Shown: positions 53,233 through 60,829 of the stretch, in pieces | Layout of the letters: every line of letters begins with the position of its first letter | Position numbering within the stretch: the stretch's first letter is position 1 | Assembly (NCBI GenBank): GCA_950075865.1 | Contig: CATMVA010000003.1 | Coordinates: forward strand, 62,001 to 126,000 | Origin: an uncultured Oscillospiraceae bacterium | Lineage (GTDB): Bacteria; Bacillota; Clostridia; Oscillospirales; Oscillospiraceae | Reading direction: 5' to 3' | Length of the DNA stretch: 64,000 bases | The notes under the pieces: model-generated | What the model was told of the DNA's origin: nothing | The model's input: only the letters and a program-made list of their open reading frames with translations | The model's database searches: none | Position numbers and translations under genes: made by a program

Positions 53233-54074
53233 CGGAAAAGTATTTCGAGGTTGAGATCCGGGACCGGGCCGCCATTGCCGCACAGGAGCGGGAGGCCCGG
53301 CACGAAAAGCGTCGGAGGATCGCCCGCAGGCAGGCACGGATCAAGCGTGGGATCCTGGTGGCCATCCTGCTGGTCCTGGTGGCCGTTGTGGTAGCCAGGG
53401 CACTGCCTGGGGCTGACAGCGTGGAGGTGCCGGCGGCCACGCCCACACCGACGCCCACCGAGCGGGTGGAGGTCAAGGAAACCATGGCCATCATCGACCC
53501 GGACATGGGCCTGGTGGATCCCGGCGCCGCCCAGGTGCCAGCGGAAGAACCCCCGGCGGAGGTGGCGGACCCCAAAATGGTCACGGACGCCATCGTGGAG
53601 ATCCTGCTGGCCCAGGGCTACCTTTCGGACACAGTGCCACTGCCCTACGAATACCAGGACTATATGCGGTTCTTTTCCGCCGTCTATGGGTGCCCCTACC
53701 CCGTGGCCCTGGCCGCGGCAGACTGTGAAACGGGCGGAACCTTTGACATGGACCTGGTTGGCCGGGTGGGAGAGGTTGGAATATTCCAGCTGAACCCCGG
53801 CCCGAATGGGAGATACCACGCCGACCTGGAGGAGAACACGGGCATGGACCCGAACACCCCCATGGGGAATATTGCCGGTGGGTGCTATCTGCTGGGGAAG
53901 TACATGGACGCCTACGGCGGCGACACGAACAAGGCGGCCATGGCCTACAACATGGGGCCGTCTGGTGCCGCGAAGGCGTGGGAGGCCGGGATCACCTCCA
54001 CCGAATACTCCAGGAAGTTCACCGAGAACGTGGAGAAGTGGGAGGCCCTGGTAAACGCATGGCGCGGTATTTGA
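53229..54074 (+). CDS. Membrane-anchored lytic transglycosylase (SLT domain)
   Basis: A 281-residue protein with a highly basic cytoplasmic start (KRRRIARRQARIKR), one transmembrane helix (about 42-59) and a Thr/Pro and acidic linker. A lysozyme-like SLT domain covers about 118-275. The catalytic Glu167 is in AADCETGG. GEVGIFQLNPG and AYNMGPSGA complete the fold. It cleaves peptidoglycan outside the membrane, by analogy with conjugation and phage-entry muramidases. Its place among early-type genes rather than lysis genes is unusual. Confidence 0.85.
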   Translation: MTEKYFEVEIRDRAAIAAQEREARHEKRRRIARRQARIKRGILVAILLVLVAVVVARALPGADSVEVPAATPTPTPTERVEVKETMAIIDPDMGLVDPGAAQVPAEEPPAEVADPKMVTDAIVEILLAQGYLSDTVPLPYEYQDYMRFFSAVYGCPYPVALAAADCETGGTFDMDLVGRVGEVGIFQLNPGPNGRYHADLEENTGMDPNTPMGNIAGGCYLLGKYMDAYGGDTNKAAMAYNMGPSGAAKAWEAGITSTEYSRKFTENVEKWEALVNAWRGI

Positions 54075-54328
54075 ACGGCCCGCAGGACCGGATCAGAAAG
54101 CCGGGCAGCCAGGCAGAGCGGGCAAGGATAGAACGCTGGCGCTTTCCGGCAGCGGCCAGGGTGACGCACCCGAACCATGGCACCGTGGTGGTGCCGTGCA
54201 GGTCAAAGCTGGCCGCCATCATGTGCGCGGCAGAGGTGTGGGGGTGCAACTGGACAAGCCTGGAGGGCGCCGAGGTATGGAGGGCCGAGCCTGGGGACAG
54301 GGTGGCCACCATGCCCCACATTATATAA
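54059..54328 (+). CDS. Hypothetical phage protein
   Basis: An 89-residue basic protein beginning MARYLNGPQDRIRKPGSQAE; ATG 54059 overlaps the previous gene by 16 bases. The second half looks like a small beta-rich domain ending AEPGDRVATMPHI. No known domain recognised. Confidence 0.55.
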   Translation: MARYLNGPQDRIRKPGSQAERARIERWRFPAAARVTHPNHGTVVVPCRSKLAAIMCAAEVWGCNWTSLEGAEVWRAEPGDRVATMPHII

Positions 54329-54343
54329 AAGGAGGGCACGGAA

Positions 54344-54928
54344 ATGATTATCAGCGAAAGCGGCCTGAACCGGGCCATTAAAGACGCCAAGAGATACGGC
54401 GGTTACACAGTGATGATGGAGGAGGACACGGTGGCCATCTATGCCCAGGAATGGTTCATCAAATGCCCGCGCCAGAAATTCCCGCGCAAGGCGCTGGCCA
54501 CCATCGTGGAGCATATCGGGACAATCCCGGAGGACGGGGTGCCCATGACCGTGACCAAGAAAGGCGATCCCCAGCTGGTCATGGCGGAGGCCGCCCAGGA
54601 CGACATGACGCACTGGTGTACCGGCCAAAGCGGCGACCAGGTGACAATGGTGCCAGTGATCATGCAGGGCTACCAGATTTTCCAGACGACGGAGGGCCGC
54701 GGGGCCTGCTGGGGCGCCCCGGTCATGCACCTGGACCTCCTGGAGCGGGTGGACGCCGAGCATATGACGGCGGACGTGATCGACAATGACCGCCTGCTGT
54801 GGCGCGGCGAGGGTGAGGCAATCGTGATCGACGCCGTGCGGAAAGCCACGTCCGGCTGGGCGAGAGCCTGGGAGCGCGTGGTGTGGGAGGCCCTGGAGGG
54901 CGTGGACCTGCACCGCGAGGAGGTTTGA
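54344..54928 (+). CDS. Hypothetical phage protein
   Basis: A 194-residue soluble protein with an alpha/beta N-terminal half and an Asp/Glu-rich middle; no motif of known function. AAAGGAGGGCACGG lies before the ATG. It is followed 2 bases later by the next gene. Confidence 0.6.
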   Translation: MIISESGLNRAIKDAKRYGGYTVMMEEDTVAIYAQEWFIKCPRQKFPRKALATIVEHIGTIPEDGVPMTVTKKGDPQLVMAEAAQDDMTHWCTGQSGDQVTMVPVIMQGYQIFQTTEGRGACWGAPVMHLDLLERVDAEHMTADVIDNDRLLWRGEGEAIVIDAVRKATSGWARAWERVVWEALEGVDLHREEV

Positions 54929-54930
54929 CC

Positions 54931-55170
54931 ATGGCGACGAACTTTGACCAGATCACAGCCTCCACCGCCGCCCTGGCCACGTTCCTGGCCTCCCTCCCTA
55001 CCATGCGGGGGCCGTGGGATAAAGCATTTGACCAGGCTTTCTGCTCCACCTGCGCCGTCCAGGACTGCAACGCAGAGGGGTGCCCGTATCAAAAGGTGCG
55101 GGACGCCGCAATCCTGTGGTGGCTGGGACTGGAGGTGGGCAACAATGGCGGAAATCATCCTGGAGGGTGA
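54931..55170 (+). CDS. Cysteine-rich small phage protein
   Basis: A 79-residue protein with a Cys cluster (CSTCAVQDCNAEGCPY, 38-53) that could bind zinc or an iron-sulfur cluster. GAGGAGG precedes ATG 54931. The 3' end overlaps the methyltransferase start by 26 bases. Function unknown. Confidence 0.6.
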   Translation: MATNFDQITASTAALATFLASLPTMRGPWDKAFDQAFCSTCAVQDCNAEGCPYQKVRDAAILWWLGLEVGNNGGNHPGG

Positions 55171-56155
55171 CGCCCTGGACCGTCTGCAAGGGATCCCGGC
55201 GGAAAGTATAGACACCTGCGTGACCTCCCCGCCCTACTACAACCTGCGGGATTATGGAGAGCCTGGCCAGATCGGCAACGAGGAAACGGTGGAGGAATAC
55301 ATAGGCAAACTGGTGGAGGTTTTCCGGGAGATCCACAGGATCCTGCGCCCAGCCGGGACGCTGTGGGTCAATATCGGGGACAGCTACGCCACAAGTTCCG
55401 GCCCGCAGCCGCCGGCCAACACCAGGAACTCCACGGGGCACACGAAAAAGGCCGTGCCGGAGGGCTACAAGCGCAAGGACATGATCGGGGTGCCGTGGCT
55501 ACTGGCATTTGCCCTCCGGGCAGATGGTTGGTATTTACGCCAAGACATTATATGGGCGAAAACCAACTGTATGCCGGAGAGCGTCCGGGATCGTTGCACC
55601 AGATCCCACGAATACATTTTCCTACTGTCAAAGCAAGAACACTACTATTTCGACGCCGAGGCAATAAGCGAACCGGTGCAAGGGGCCACAACAAAGCGGC
55701 TTTTGCAGGATCTGGAGGGTCAAGCGGGATCCAGGAAACAGCAAGGGCGCGGCAGCAGGCCCATGAAGCCGGTGGCGCCACGGTTCGGCGGTGAAAAGTA
55801 TGGAGCCTCCACGGCAGAGGAAACCAGAACAAAGAGCGGGAAAGAATACCGGCCAACCGCCAGGCGCAACAAGCGCGACGTGTGGAACATCGGAACCGGA
55901 GGCTTTCGCGGTGCCCACTTTGCCGTGTTCCCGGAGAAGCTGGTGGAACCCTGCATTTTGGCCGGGTGCCCGGCTGGGGGCACTGTGCTGGATCCTTTCG
56001 CCGGGAGCGGAACCACCGGCGCCGTCGCAAAGCGGCTGGGCAGGAACTTTTTAGGCATAGAACTGAACCCGGCATATTGCCAAATGGCAAGGGAGCGGAT
56101 CGCCACCGCCCAGCAGTATGCGGAACAACTGACACTGGAGGAGATAGCGCCATGA
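55145..56155 (+). CDS. DNA amino-methyltransferase, SPPY type (beta class)
   Basis: A 336-residue DNA methyltransferase. The catalytic TSPPYYNLRDYG (28-38) is N-terminal, a recognition region occupies about 90-260, and the AdoMet-binding DPFAGSGTTGAVA lies near 278. This is the beta-class order. SPPY suggests N4-cytosine methylation, though some N6-adenine enzymes also carry it. ATG 55145 lies inside the upstream gene's end; the ORF track start at 54944 is a frame extension. Its stop overlaps the next methylase start (ATGA), so the two are coupled. Confidence 0.92.
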   Translation: MAEIILEGDALDRLQGIPAESIDTCVTSPPYYNLRDYGEPGQIGNEETVEEYIGKLVEVFREIHRILRPAGTLWVNIGDSYATSSGPQPPANTRNSTGHTKKAVPEGYKRKDMIGVPWLLAFALRADGWYLRQDIIWAKTNCMPESVRDRCTRSHEYIFLLSKQEHYYFDAEAISEPVQGATTKRLLQDLEGQAGSRKQQGRGSRPMKPVAPRFGGEKYGASTAEETRTKSGKEYRPTARRNKRDVWNIGTGGFRGAHFAVFPEKLVEPCILAGCPAGGTVLDPFAGSGTTGAVAKRLGRNFLGIELNPAYCQMARERIATAQQYAEQLTLEEIAP

Positions 56156-56976
56156 AAAAGCTGGAAACCGAGCGGGTGGCCCTGTACTGCGGGGACTGCC
56201 TGTGCGAAATGGAGGCCGTCCAGGACGGTGTGGCCGACATGGTGCTGACGGATCCCCCCTACTCCTCCGGCGGACTGTTCGCTGGGGACAGAAAAGCCAG
56301 CACCCGGAAAAAGTACACAGACGCGGACTTTTCCGGCGCCGCCCGTTTTCAGAATTTCAGCGGCGACAACATGGACCAGCGCAGTTTTACCGAGTTCATG
56401 CGGCGGGTATTCATGGCCGCCAGGATGAAATCGAAGCCTGGGGCGGTCCTGGCCGTGTTCATAGACTGGCGGAACCTCCCGGCCATTACGGACGCTATCC
56501 AGTCTGCAGGCTGGGTATGGCGCGGCCTGGTGGTGTGGGATAAAGGCACCGCCCGGAATATTCCGGGGCGTTTCCGTTCCGACTGTGAGTATATCGTGTG
56601 GGGCACCAACGGGGACAAGCCCGTGGACTGGCAAGCCGGTGGATCCGCCATGCCTGGGTGCTACCACATCGGATCCGTACCGAACCAGAAAAAGAACCAC
56701 CAGACCGAGAAGCCGGTGGAACTGCTGGAGAAGATCCTGGCCATCTGCCCGGAGGGCGGCACCGTCCTGGACTGCTTTATGGGTTCCGGCAGCACCGGCG
56801 TGGCCTGTATCACCACCGGGCGCCGGTTTATCGGGATCGAACTGGACAAGGGATATTTTGAAACAGCGGCCCGGCGGATTACCGAGGAGGCCGCACAGTA
56901 CACCCTCTTTGACGCGGGGGGGGCACTAATAACCATCATTTGGTTGGCCATGACGCCCAGCCGGGCGCATGAGTAA
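56152..56976 (+). CDS. DNA adenine methyltransferase, DPPY type (beta class)
   Basis: A 274-residue beta-class enzyme: TDPPYSSGG (33-41), recognition region in the middle, C-terminal DCFMGSGSTGVAC near 203. DPPY with this layout usually means N6-adenine methylation. The last 20 residues (after DAGG) look unlike the family. They arise because a G8 run at 56916-56923 shifts the frame past TAA TAA; with seven G the protein would end at 258 residues as DAGGH. No restriction enzyme is adjacent. Confidence 0.9.
   Translation: MKKLETERVALYCGDCLCEMEAVQDGVADMVLTDPPYSSGGLFAGDRKASTRKKYTDADFSGAARFQNFSGDNMDQRSFTEFMRRVFMAARMKSKPGAVLAVFIDWRNLPAITDAIQSAGWVWRGLVVWDKGTARNIPGRFRSDCEYIVWGTNGDKPVDWQAGGSAMPGCYHIGSVPNQKKNHQTEKPVELLEKILAICPEGGTVLDCFMGSGSTGVACITTGRRFIGIELDKGYFETAARRITEEAAQYTLFDAGGALITIIWLAMTPSRAHE
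56916..56923 (+). repeat. G8 homopolymer at the 3' end of the DPPY methylase
   Basis: Eight G in GACGCGGGGGGGGCACTAAT; one fewer G puts the frame on TAA TAA directly after. Confidence 0.9.
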
Positions 56977-56992
56977 AAAGGAGGAAAACACC

Positions 56993-57658
56993 ATGAAGAT
57001 CAGACACACCATTGAAAACAACATCACCTGGGAGCAACTGAAAGCGGCGGCGGAGGCCGGGACGGCGGAGAGCCTGGCCCCGCTGAAAAGCGAGATCGAT
57101 CTGACCCTGGAGGGCGGCGAGGCCGTCACCGTGGTGGTGGCCGCCCACCTCCCTGCCACGGCGGACAAGCCCGCCGGGATCCGCTTTGTGTTCAAGGACG
57201 CCCTGGCCGAGCCGCACCGCATGAACGACGACTGGACCAACAAGGGCGGCTATAAGGCCAGCGAGGGCCGCCGGTACATTCTGGAGGAGGTCTACCCCCG
57301 CCTGCCCGCCGACCTACGGGCGCTGATCCGGCCCCGCAAGATCGTGGAGAATATCCGGGAGGGCGTACTGGAGTATGAGGATCCCCTGTGGTTGCCCTCC
57401 GAAACGGATATGTTTGGCCGGGGTGAGGACAGCTGGCAGCACGGCAAGGTTGACGGCCCCGACGACTTCCAACTGCCCATCTACATGACCGAGCGGGACC
57501 GGGTGAAGCTGTGCGGAGATTATGGCACATACCCCCAGTGGTGCCGTTCCGTCCATTCCGGCAACACCTACTATTTCTGCCGTGTCTACGGTGGCGGTAG
57601 CGCCAGCTTCGACAACGCCACCGCTTCCTGGGCGCTGGCCCCCGGCTTTGACTTCTAA
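56993..57658 (+). CDS. DUF6273-like phage protein
   Basis: A 221-residue protein whose C-terminal half has the pattern of the DUF6273 carbohydrate/surface-type module: DDWTNKGGYKASEGRRYILEEVYPRLPADLRALI, then DPLWLPSETDMFG and WCRSVHSGNTYYFC. The N-terminal 60 residues (MKIRHTIENNITWEQLK) form a separate small domain. Such modules occur in gut phage proteins of unknown function. AAAAAGGAGG precedes ATG 56993. Confidence 0.65.
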   Translation: MKIRHTIENNITWEQLKAAAEAGTAESLAPLKSEIDLTLEGGEAVTVVVAAHLPATADKPAGIRFVFKDALAEPHRMNDDWTNKGGYKASEGRRYILEEVYPRLPADLRALIRPRKIVENIREGVLEYEDPLWLPSETDMFGRGEDSWQHGKVDGPDDFQLPIYMTERDRVKLCGDYGTYPQWCRSVHSGNTYYFCRVYGGGSASFDNATASWALAPGFDF

Positions 57659-57710
57659 TCTGGAAATATCCAGAAATATCCAGCCGCGCAAGCGGCGGAT
57701 CCCTGACATA

Positions 57711-57786
57711 AAAAGACCCCCTGCGCCGTGTTGTCAGCACCGGGCGCAGGGGGAGATATAACGGCGGCTTTCACCGCTCCAGAGAT
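57711..57786 (-). ncRNA. Candidate small RNA on the minus strand of the phage region
   Basis: From a predicted start near 57786 the minus strand reads a small hairpin (GCGG-TGAAA-GCCGC type). A strong stem CCCCCTGCGCC/GGCGCAGGGGG follows, then TCTTTTT, giving an RNA of about 75 bases. There is no ORF or neighbouring minus-strand gene. The plus strand lacks a T-run after the stem, so the orientation is clear. Confidence 0.5.
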
Positions 57787-57792
57787 ACCTAT

Positions 57793-57821
57793 ATTATACC
57801 ATATCCCTGGGCGGTGTGCAA
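57793..57821 (-). promoter_or_regulatory. Sigma-A promoter for the candidate small RNA
   Basis: Minus-strand TTGCAC (57816-57821), 17 bases, TATAAT (57793-57798) with a TGG extension. Confidence 0.6.
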
Positions 57822-57911
57822 CAGCAAAAATTCACGGGGCCAGGCGCCCCGTGAGGCGCCGGTAAGAGTGATTAGTAAAGTGACCAGCAACCTGAAAAGG
57901 AGGGTAACACC

Positions 57912-58670
57912 GTGGCCTATGTCCATAGGCGGGTGGTAGCTGGCCAGACCGTCGAACACAGGAAAATGCAATCCTACCGGGTACACACCAAGGGGGTCAA
58001 GAGGGGGCCAAACAAGGGCACCACCACGGAGAAGCAGGCCAAGATCAACGAGAGGGTGGCCGAGGAACACCTGCGCTGGGATATAAACGCCAACTTTAAG
58101 CACAAGGACCTACACGCGGTTCTCCACTACTCTTTTCTGGACAAGCCCACCACCCTGCGGCAGATCCTGGACGATAAAGCGGAGTTCTTAAAGATCCTGC
58201 GGAAGCTGTGCCGAAAGCACAAGGTCAAGCCCAAGGTCCTGGTGGTGATCGAAACCAAGAGCATGACCAACCCACACCTGCACGTTATCATATCCAGGAT
58301 TGACACCGAGATCATCCAGGACGCCTGGGAGGCCGTCCCGCCCCAGGGGGGCTATATCAGTTTTCAGAGCCTGGACAACCGGGGAAATCATTACAAGCTG
58401 GCCCATTATCTGGTCAAGGAGAGCCGGGACACCATGCGGAGATACCGGGAGGAACTGGGGATCCGCGGGAAAAGGTACACCAAGAGCCAGAACATGGTCA
58501 AGCCCACGGTGACGTATGAAAAGGTGCCCGCCTCCTCCTGGAAGAAAGAACCCAAGGCCAGAAAGGGCGCGTACCTGTACAAGTTCGACGACGGCAGCAC
58601 CAGCCGGAGCGGGTGGCACGAAATGACGGGCTACCCATACCAGGAGTATTTCGAGGTTTTCAACGAATAG
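57912..58670 (+). CDS. HUH-type rolling-circle replication initiator-like protein
   Basis: A 252-residue protein of the Rep/G2P-like group. Motif 1 resembles HAVLHYSF (69-76); the metal-binding HUH motif is PHLHVII (His122, His124); motif 3 with the nicking tyrosine is KLAHYLVKES (Tyr166). The ending KRYTKSQNMVKP also fits the family. Such enzymes nick one strand to start rolling-circle replication or transfer. The start is GTG 57912, 8 bases behind AGGAGGG. It begins a new gene block after the small RNA region. Confidence 0.75.
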   Translation: MAYVHRRVVAGQTVEHRKMQSYRVHTKGVKRGPNKGTTTEKQAKINERVAEEHLRWDINANFKHKDLHAVLHYSFLDKPTTLRQILDDKAEFLKILRKLCRKHKVKPKVLVVIETKSMTNPHLHVIISRIDTEIIQDAWEAVPPQGGYISFQSLDNRGNHYKLAHYLVKESRDTMRRYREELGIRGKRYTKSQNMVKPTVTYEKVPASSWKKEPKARKGAYLYKFDDGSTSRSGWHEMTGYPYQEYFEVFNE

Positions 58671-58682
58671 GAGGGCAAGACG

Positions 58683-58985
58683 ATGAAAATTTACATAGCC
58701 GGGAAGATTACCGGCGACAAGCGATATAAAGCCAAGTTCGCCGCGGCGGCAAAGAACCTGCAGACGGCTGGCCATGTGGTCCTGAACCCGGCCACCCTGC
58801 CGGCGGGCCTGACGGACGCCGACTATATGCGGATCGGCATGGCCATGTTGGACACGGCGGATCAGGTCACATTCCTGCCGGACTACCAGGAGAGCGCGGG
58901 AGCCATGGTGGAAATGGACTACTGCCGCCGGATCGGAAAGCCGTGGGGTCTGTACCTGGAGCCGCAAGGGGGTGGCCGCCGATGA
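58683..58985 (+). CDS. DUF4406 protein (nucleoside 2-deoxyribosyltransferase-like)
   Basis: A 100-residue protein beginning MKIYIAGKITGD, the typical DUF4406 start, with HVVLNPATLP and MLDTADQVTFLPDYQESAGAMVEMDYCRRIGKP. This is the Rossmann-like fold of nucleoside 2-deoxyribosyltransferases, which exchange bases on deoxynucleosides. Activity is not proven for DUF4406. GAGGG lies upstream. Its stop overlaps the ATG of the permuted C5 methylase. Confidence 0.8.
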   Translation: MKIYIAGKITGDKRYKAKFAAAAKNLQTAGHVVLNPATLPAGLTDADYMRIGMAMLDTADQVTFLPDYQESAGAMVEMDYCRRIGKPWGLYLEPQGGGRR

Positions 58986-60622
58986 AAAGGATTTTAATAG
59001 GCGGATCTCCGTGTACGTTCTGGAGCATAGCGCAGACCAAGAACCGGGAAACAGAGGCCAGCGGAATGGGCTGGGAACTGTTCAAAAACTACCTGATCGC
59101 CCTGGAAAAATACAAGCCGGATTATTTCCTGTATGAAAATAACAAGTCTATGTCCGCAGCCATCCGGGCACAAATCACCGAGGAACTGGGCATGGAGCCA
59201 ATCCTGATAAACTCCGCCCTGGTGAGCGCCCAAAGCCGCCAGCGGCTTTACTGGGTTGGCAAGCGCAACCCAGATGGGACTTATAGCCGGGTGGAAATGG
59301 AACTGCCGGAAGATCGCGGAATACTCCTCCGGGACATTCTGGAAAGCGGAATACCCATGCGGGAAAAGGGCTATACGCTGAAAGCAAATTACGCAAACGC
59401 CGGGCCGGTCAATGGTGTGTGTGGCCGCCACTTTCCCGCACCCATGGCGGCGGAACCCGTAAATGTAACCATGCCTGTGAGGGTTGGAACCATTGAGAGC
59501 GGGACGCAGACCGAACACGACAGTAAACCGTTCAGAGTGTATAGCCCGGATGGAAAGGCGGTCACGCTCCAGGGTGAAGCTGGAGGCTATGGCGCCAAGA
59601 CCGGGCTATACGCAACGCCGATATGTATAAATCAGCTTTCGAGCGGGAAATCACGAACCGTTGACGCACACATGGGAAAGCTGGAAAACAACCTGGTGCC
59701 AAGGATAAACGACCCGAACCCGGCAAAGCAGCAGTACGACTGCATAATCCAGCCAATACGGGTGGGCGATATGCCAAACGCCAAAGGAGAAGTGAGCGGG
59801 AGCCAAAGCGGGCGAATTTATAGCGCGGACGGGAAAAGTGTACCCCTCCAGGCAAGGCCGAATGGAGGCGGAGCGGATGGAGCCTCCACGGGGCTATACG
59901 CCATACTGCTGACTGACTGCGCCGCTTGCGCCGCCGGGCGGGTTGTGGGGCGCCGAATAAATGCGGACGGCCACAGGGACGACTACAACCAGAATATCGA
60001 GCGTTTCCAGCGTTTCGAGGTGAACATCGACCCGCAAAAAACAAACTGCCTTTCCACGGTAGAAAAAGACAACATGGTGGCAATTCCCATCCAGATCAAA
60101 GAACTGGAAACCGAAAACGGAAAGATCGAGGAAATGGCCATTGAAATGCCGGACGGGAAACTGAAACCGATCTATGCTGTCTGGGACGGGCAAATCACAA
60201 TAAAAGGGAAAACGTACCCCATAAAACTGCCCGATGGGTTCTATATCATCCGAAAATTGACAGTTCTGGAGTGTATGCGCCTCCAGACAGTGCCGGAGGG
60301 CTACATATTCCCTGTTTCAGAAAGTCAGGCGTACAAAATGCTGGGCAATGGCTGGACGGTGGACGTGATCGCCCACATCATGTCCCACTTTGAGGGGATC
60401 ACCACCGAGCGGGTAGAAGTCCTATCCATGTATGACGGAATGAGTTGTGGCCATATTGCGCTGGACAAGCCGGGTGCCACCGTCGTCAGATACTACGCAA
60501 CCGAGATCGACAAGTACGCCATCAAGACGACCATGGCCAACTACCCGGACACCATCCAACTGGGGGACGCTTTCCAACTCCGGGAGGACGACTGGAGCCT
60601 GCCGCAAGTACAGGAGGGGTAA
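58982..60622 (+). CDS. Circularly permuted DNA (cytosine-5) methyltransferase
   Basis: A 546-residue C5 methylase with its motifs rotated. It starts at motif IV (IGGSPC, catalytic Cys11), then VI (YENN, 51-54) and VIII (SAQSRQRLYW, 82-91). A long recognition region holds two repeats (about 163-214 and 254-309). Then come IX (ECMRLQTVPEGY, 430-441) and X (MLGNGWTVDVIAHI, 453-466). Only after this do motifs I-III appear, at 478-540 (VLSMYDGMSCGHIAL, YYATEID, IQLGDAF). All motifs are present once, so it can fold as a complete enzyme. ATG 58982 overlaps the DUF4406 stop. Confidence 0.9.
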   Translation: MKRILIGGSPCTFWSIAQTKNRETEASGMGWELFKNYLIALEKYKPDYFLYENNKSMSAAIRAQITEELGMEPILINSALVSAQSRQRLYWVGKRNPDGTYSRVEMELPEDRGILLRDILESGIPMREKGYTLKANYANAGPVNGVCGRHFPAPMAAEPVNVTMPVRVGTIESGTQTEHDSKPFRVYSPDGKAVTLQGEAGGYGAKTGLYATPICINQLSSGKSRTVDAHMGKLENNLVPRINDPNPAKQQYDCIIQPIRVGDMPNAKGEVSGSQSGRIYSADGKSVPLQARPNGGGADGASTGLYAILLTDCAACAAGRVVGRRINADGHRDDYNQNIERFQRFEVNIDPQKTNCLSTVEKDNMVAIPIQIKELETENGKIEEMAIEMPDGKLKPIYAVWDGQITIKGKTYPIKLPDGFYIIRKLTVLECMRLQTVPEGYIFPVSESQAYKMLGNGWTVDVIAHIMSHFEGITTERVEVLSMYDGMSCGHIALDKPGATVVRYYATEIDKYAIKTTMANYPDTIQLGDAFQLREDDWSLPQVQEG

Positions 60623-60625
60623 CAA

Positions 60626-60829
60626 ATGGCGTGTTTTCTGGTATATAGCCGGGCGGGAACCATCCAAGGGAAAGAGCAAACGGCGGAAAAGGCCATTGCC
60701 AGGGCGAGGGAGATTGCCCGTCGGGAGGGGTACGCAGACGTGGTAAAGCAAGGCACACGCAGCCGTCGGCGGTTTTATGAAAGCGGGCGGATAAAGACAC
60801 TAAAGAGAAAAAGGACGGTGACGGCGTAG
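60626..60829 (+). CDS. Small basic phage protein
   Basis: A 67-residue protein with an Arg/Lys-rich C-terminus (RSRRRFYESGRIKTLKRKR), probably nucleic-acid binding. AGGAGGGG precedes the ATG. Its TAG overlaps the GTG start of the glycosylase gene. Function unknown. Confidence 0.6.
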   Translation: MACFLVYSRAGTIQGKEQTAEKAIARAREIARREGYADVVKQGTRSRRRFYESGRIKTLKRKRTVTA

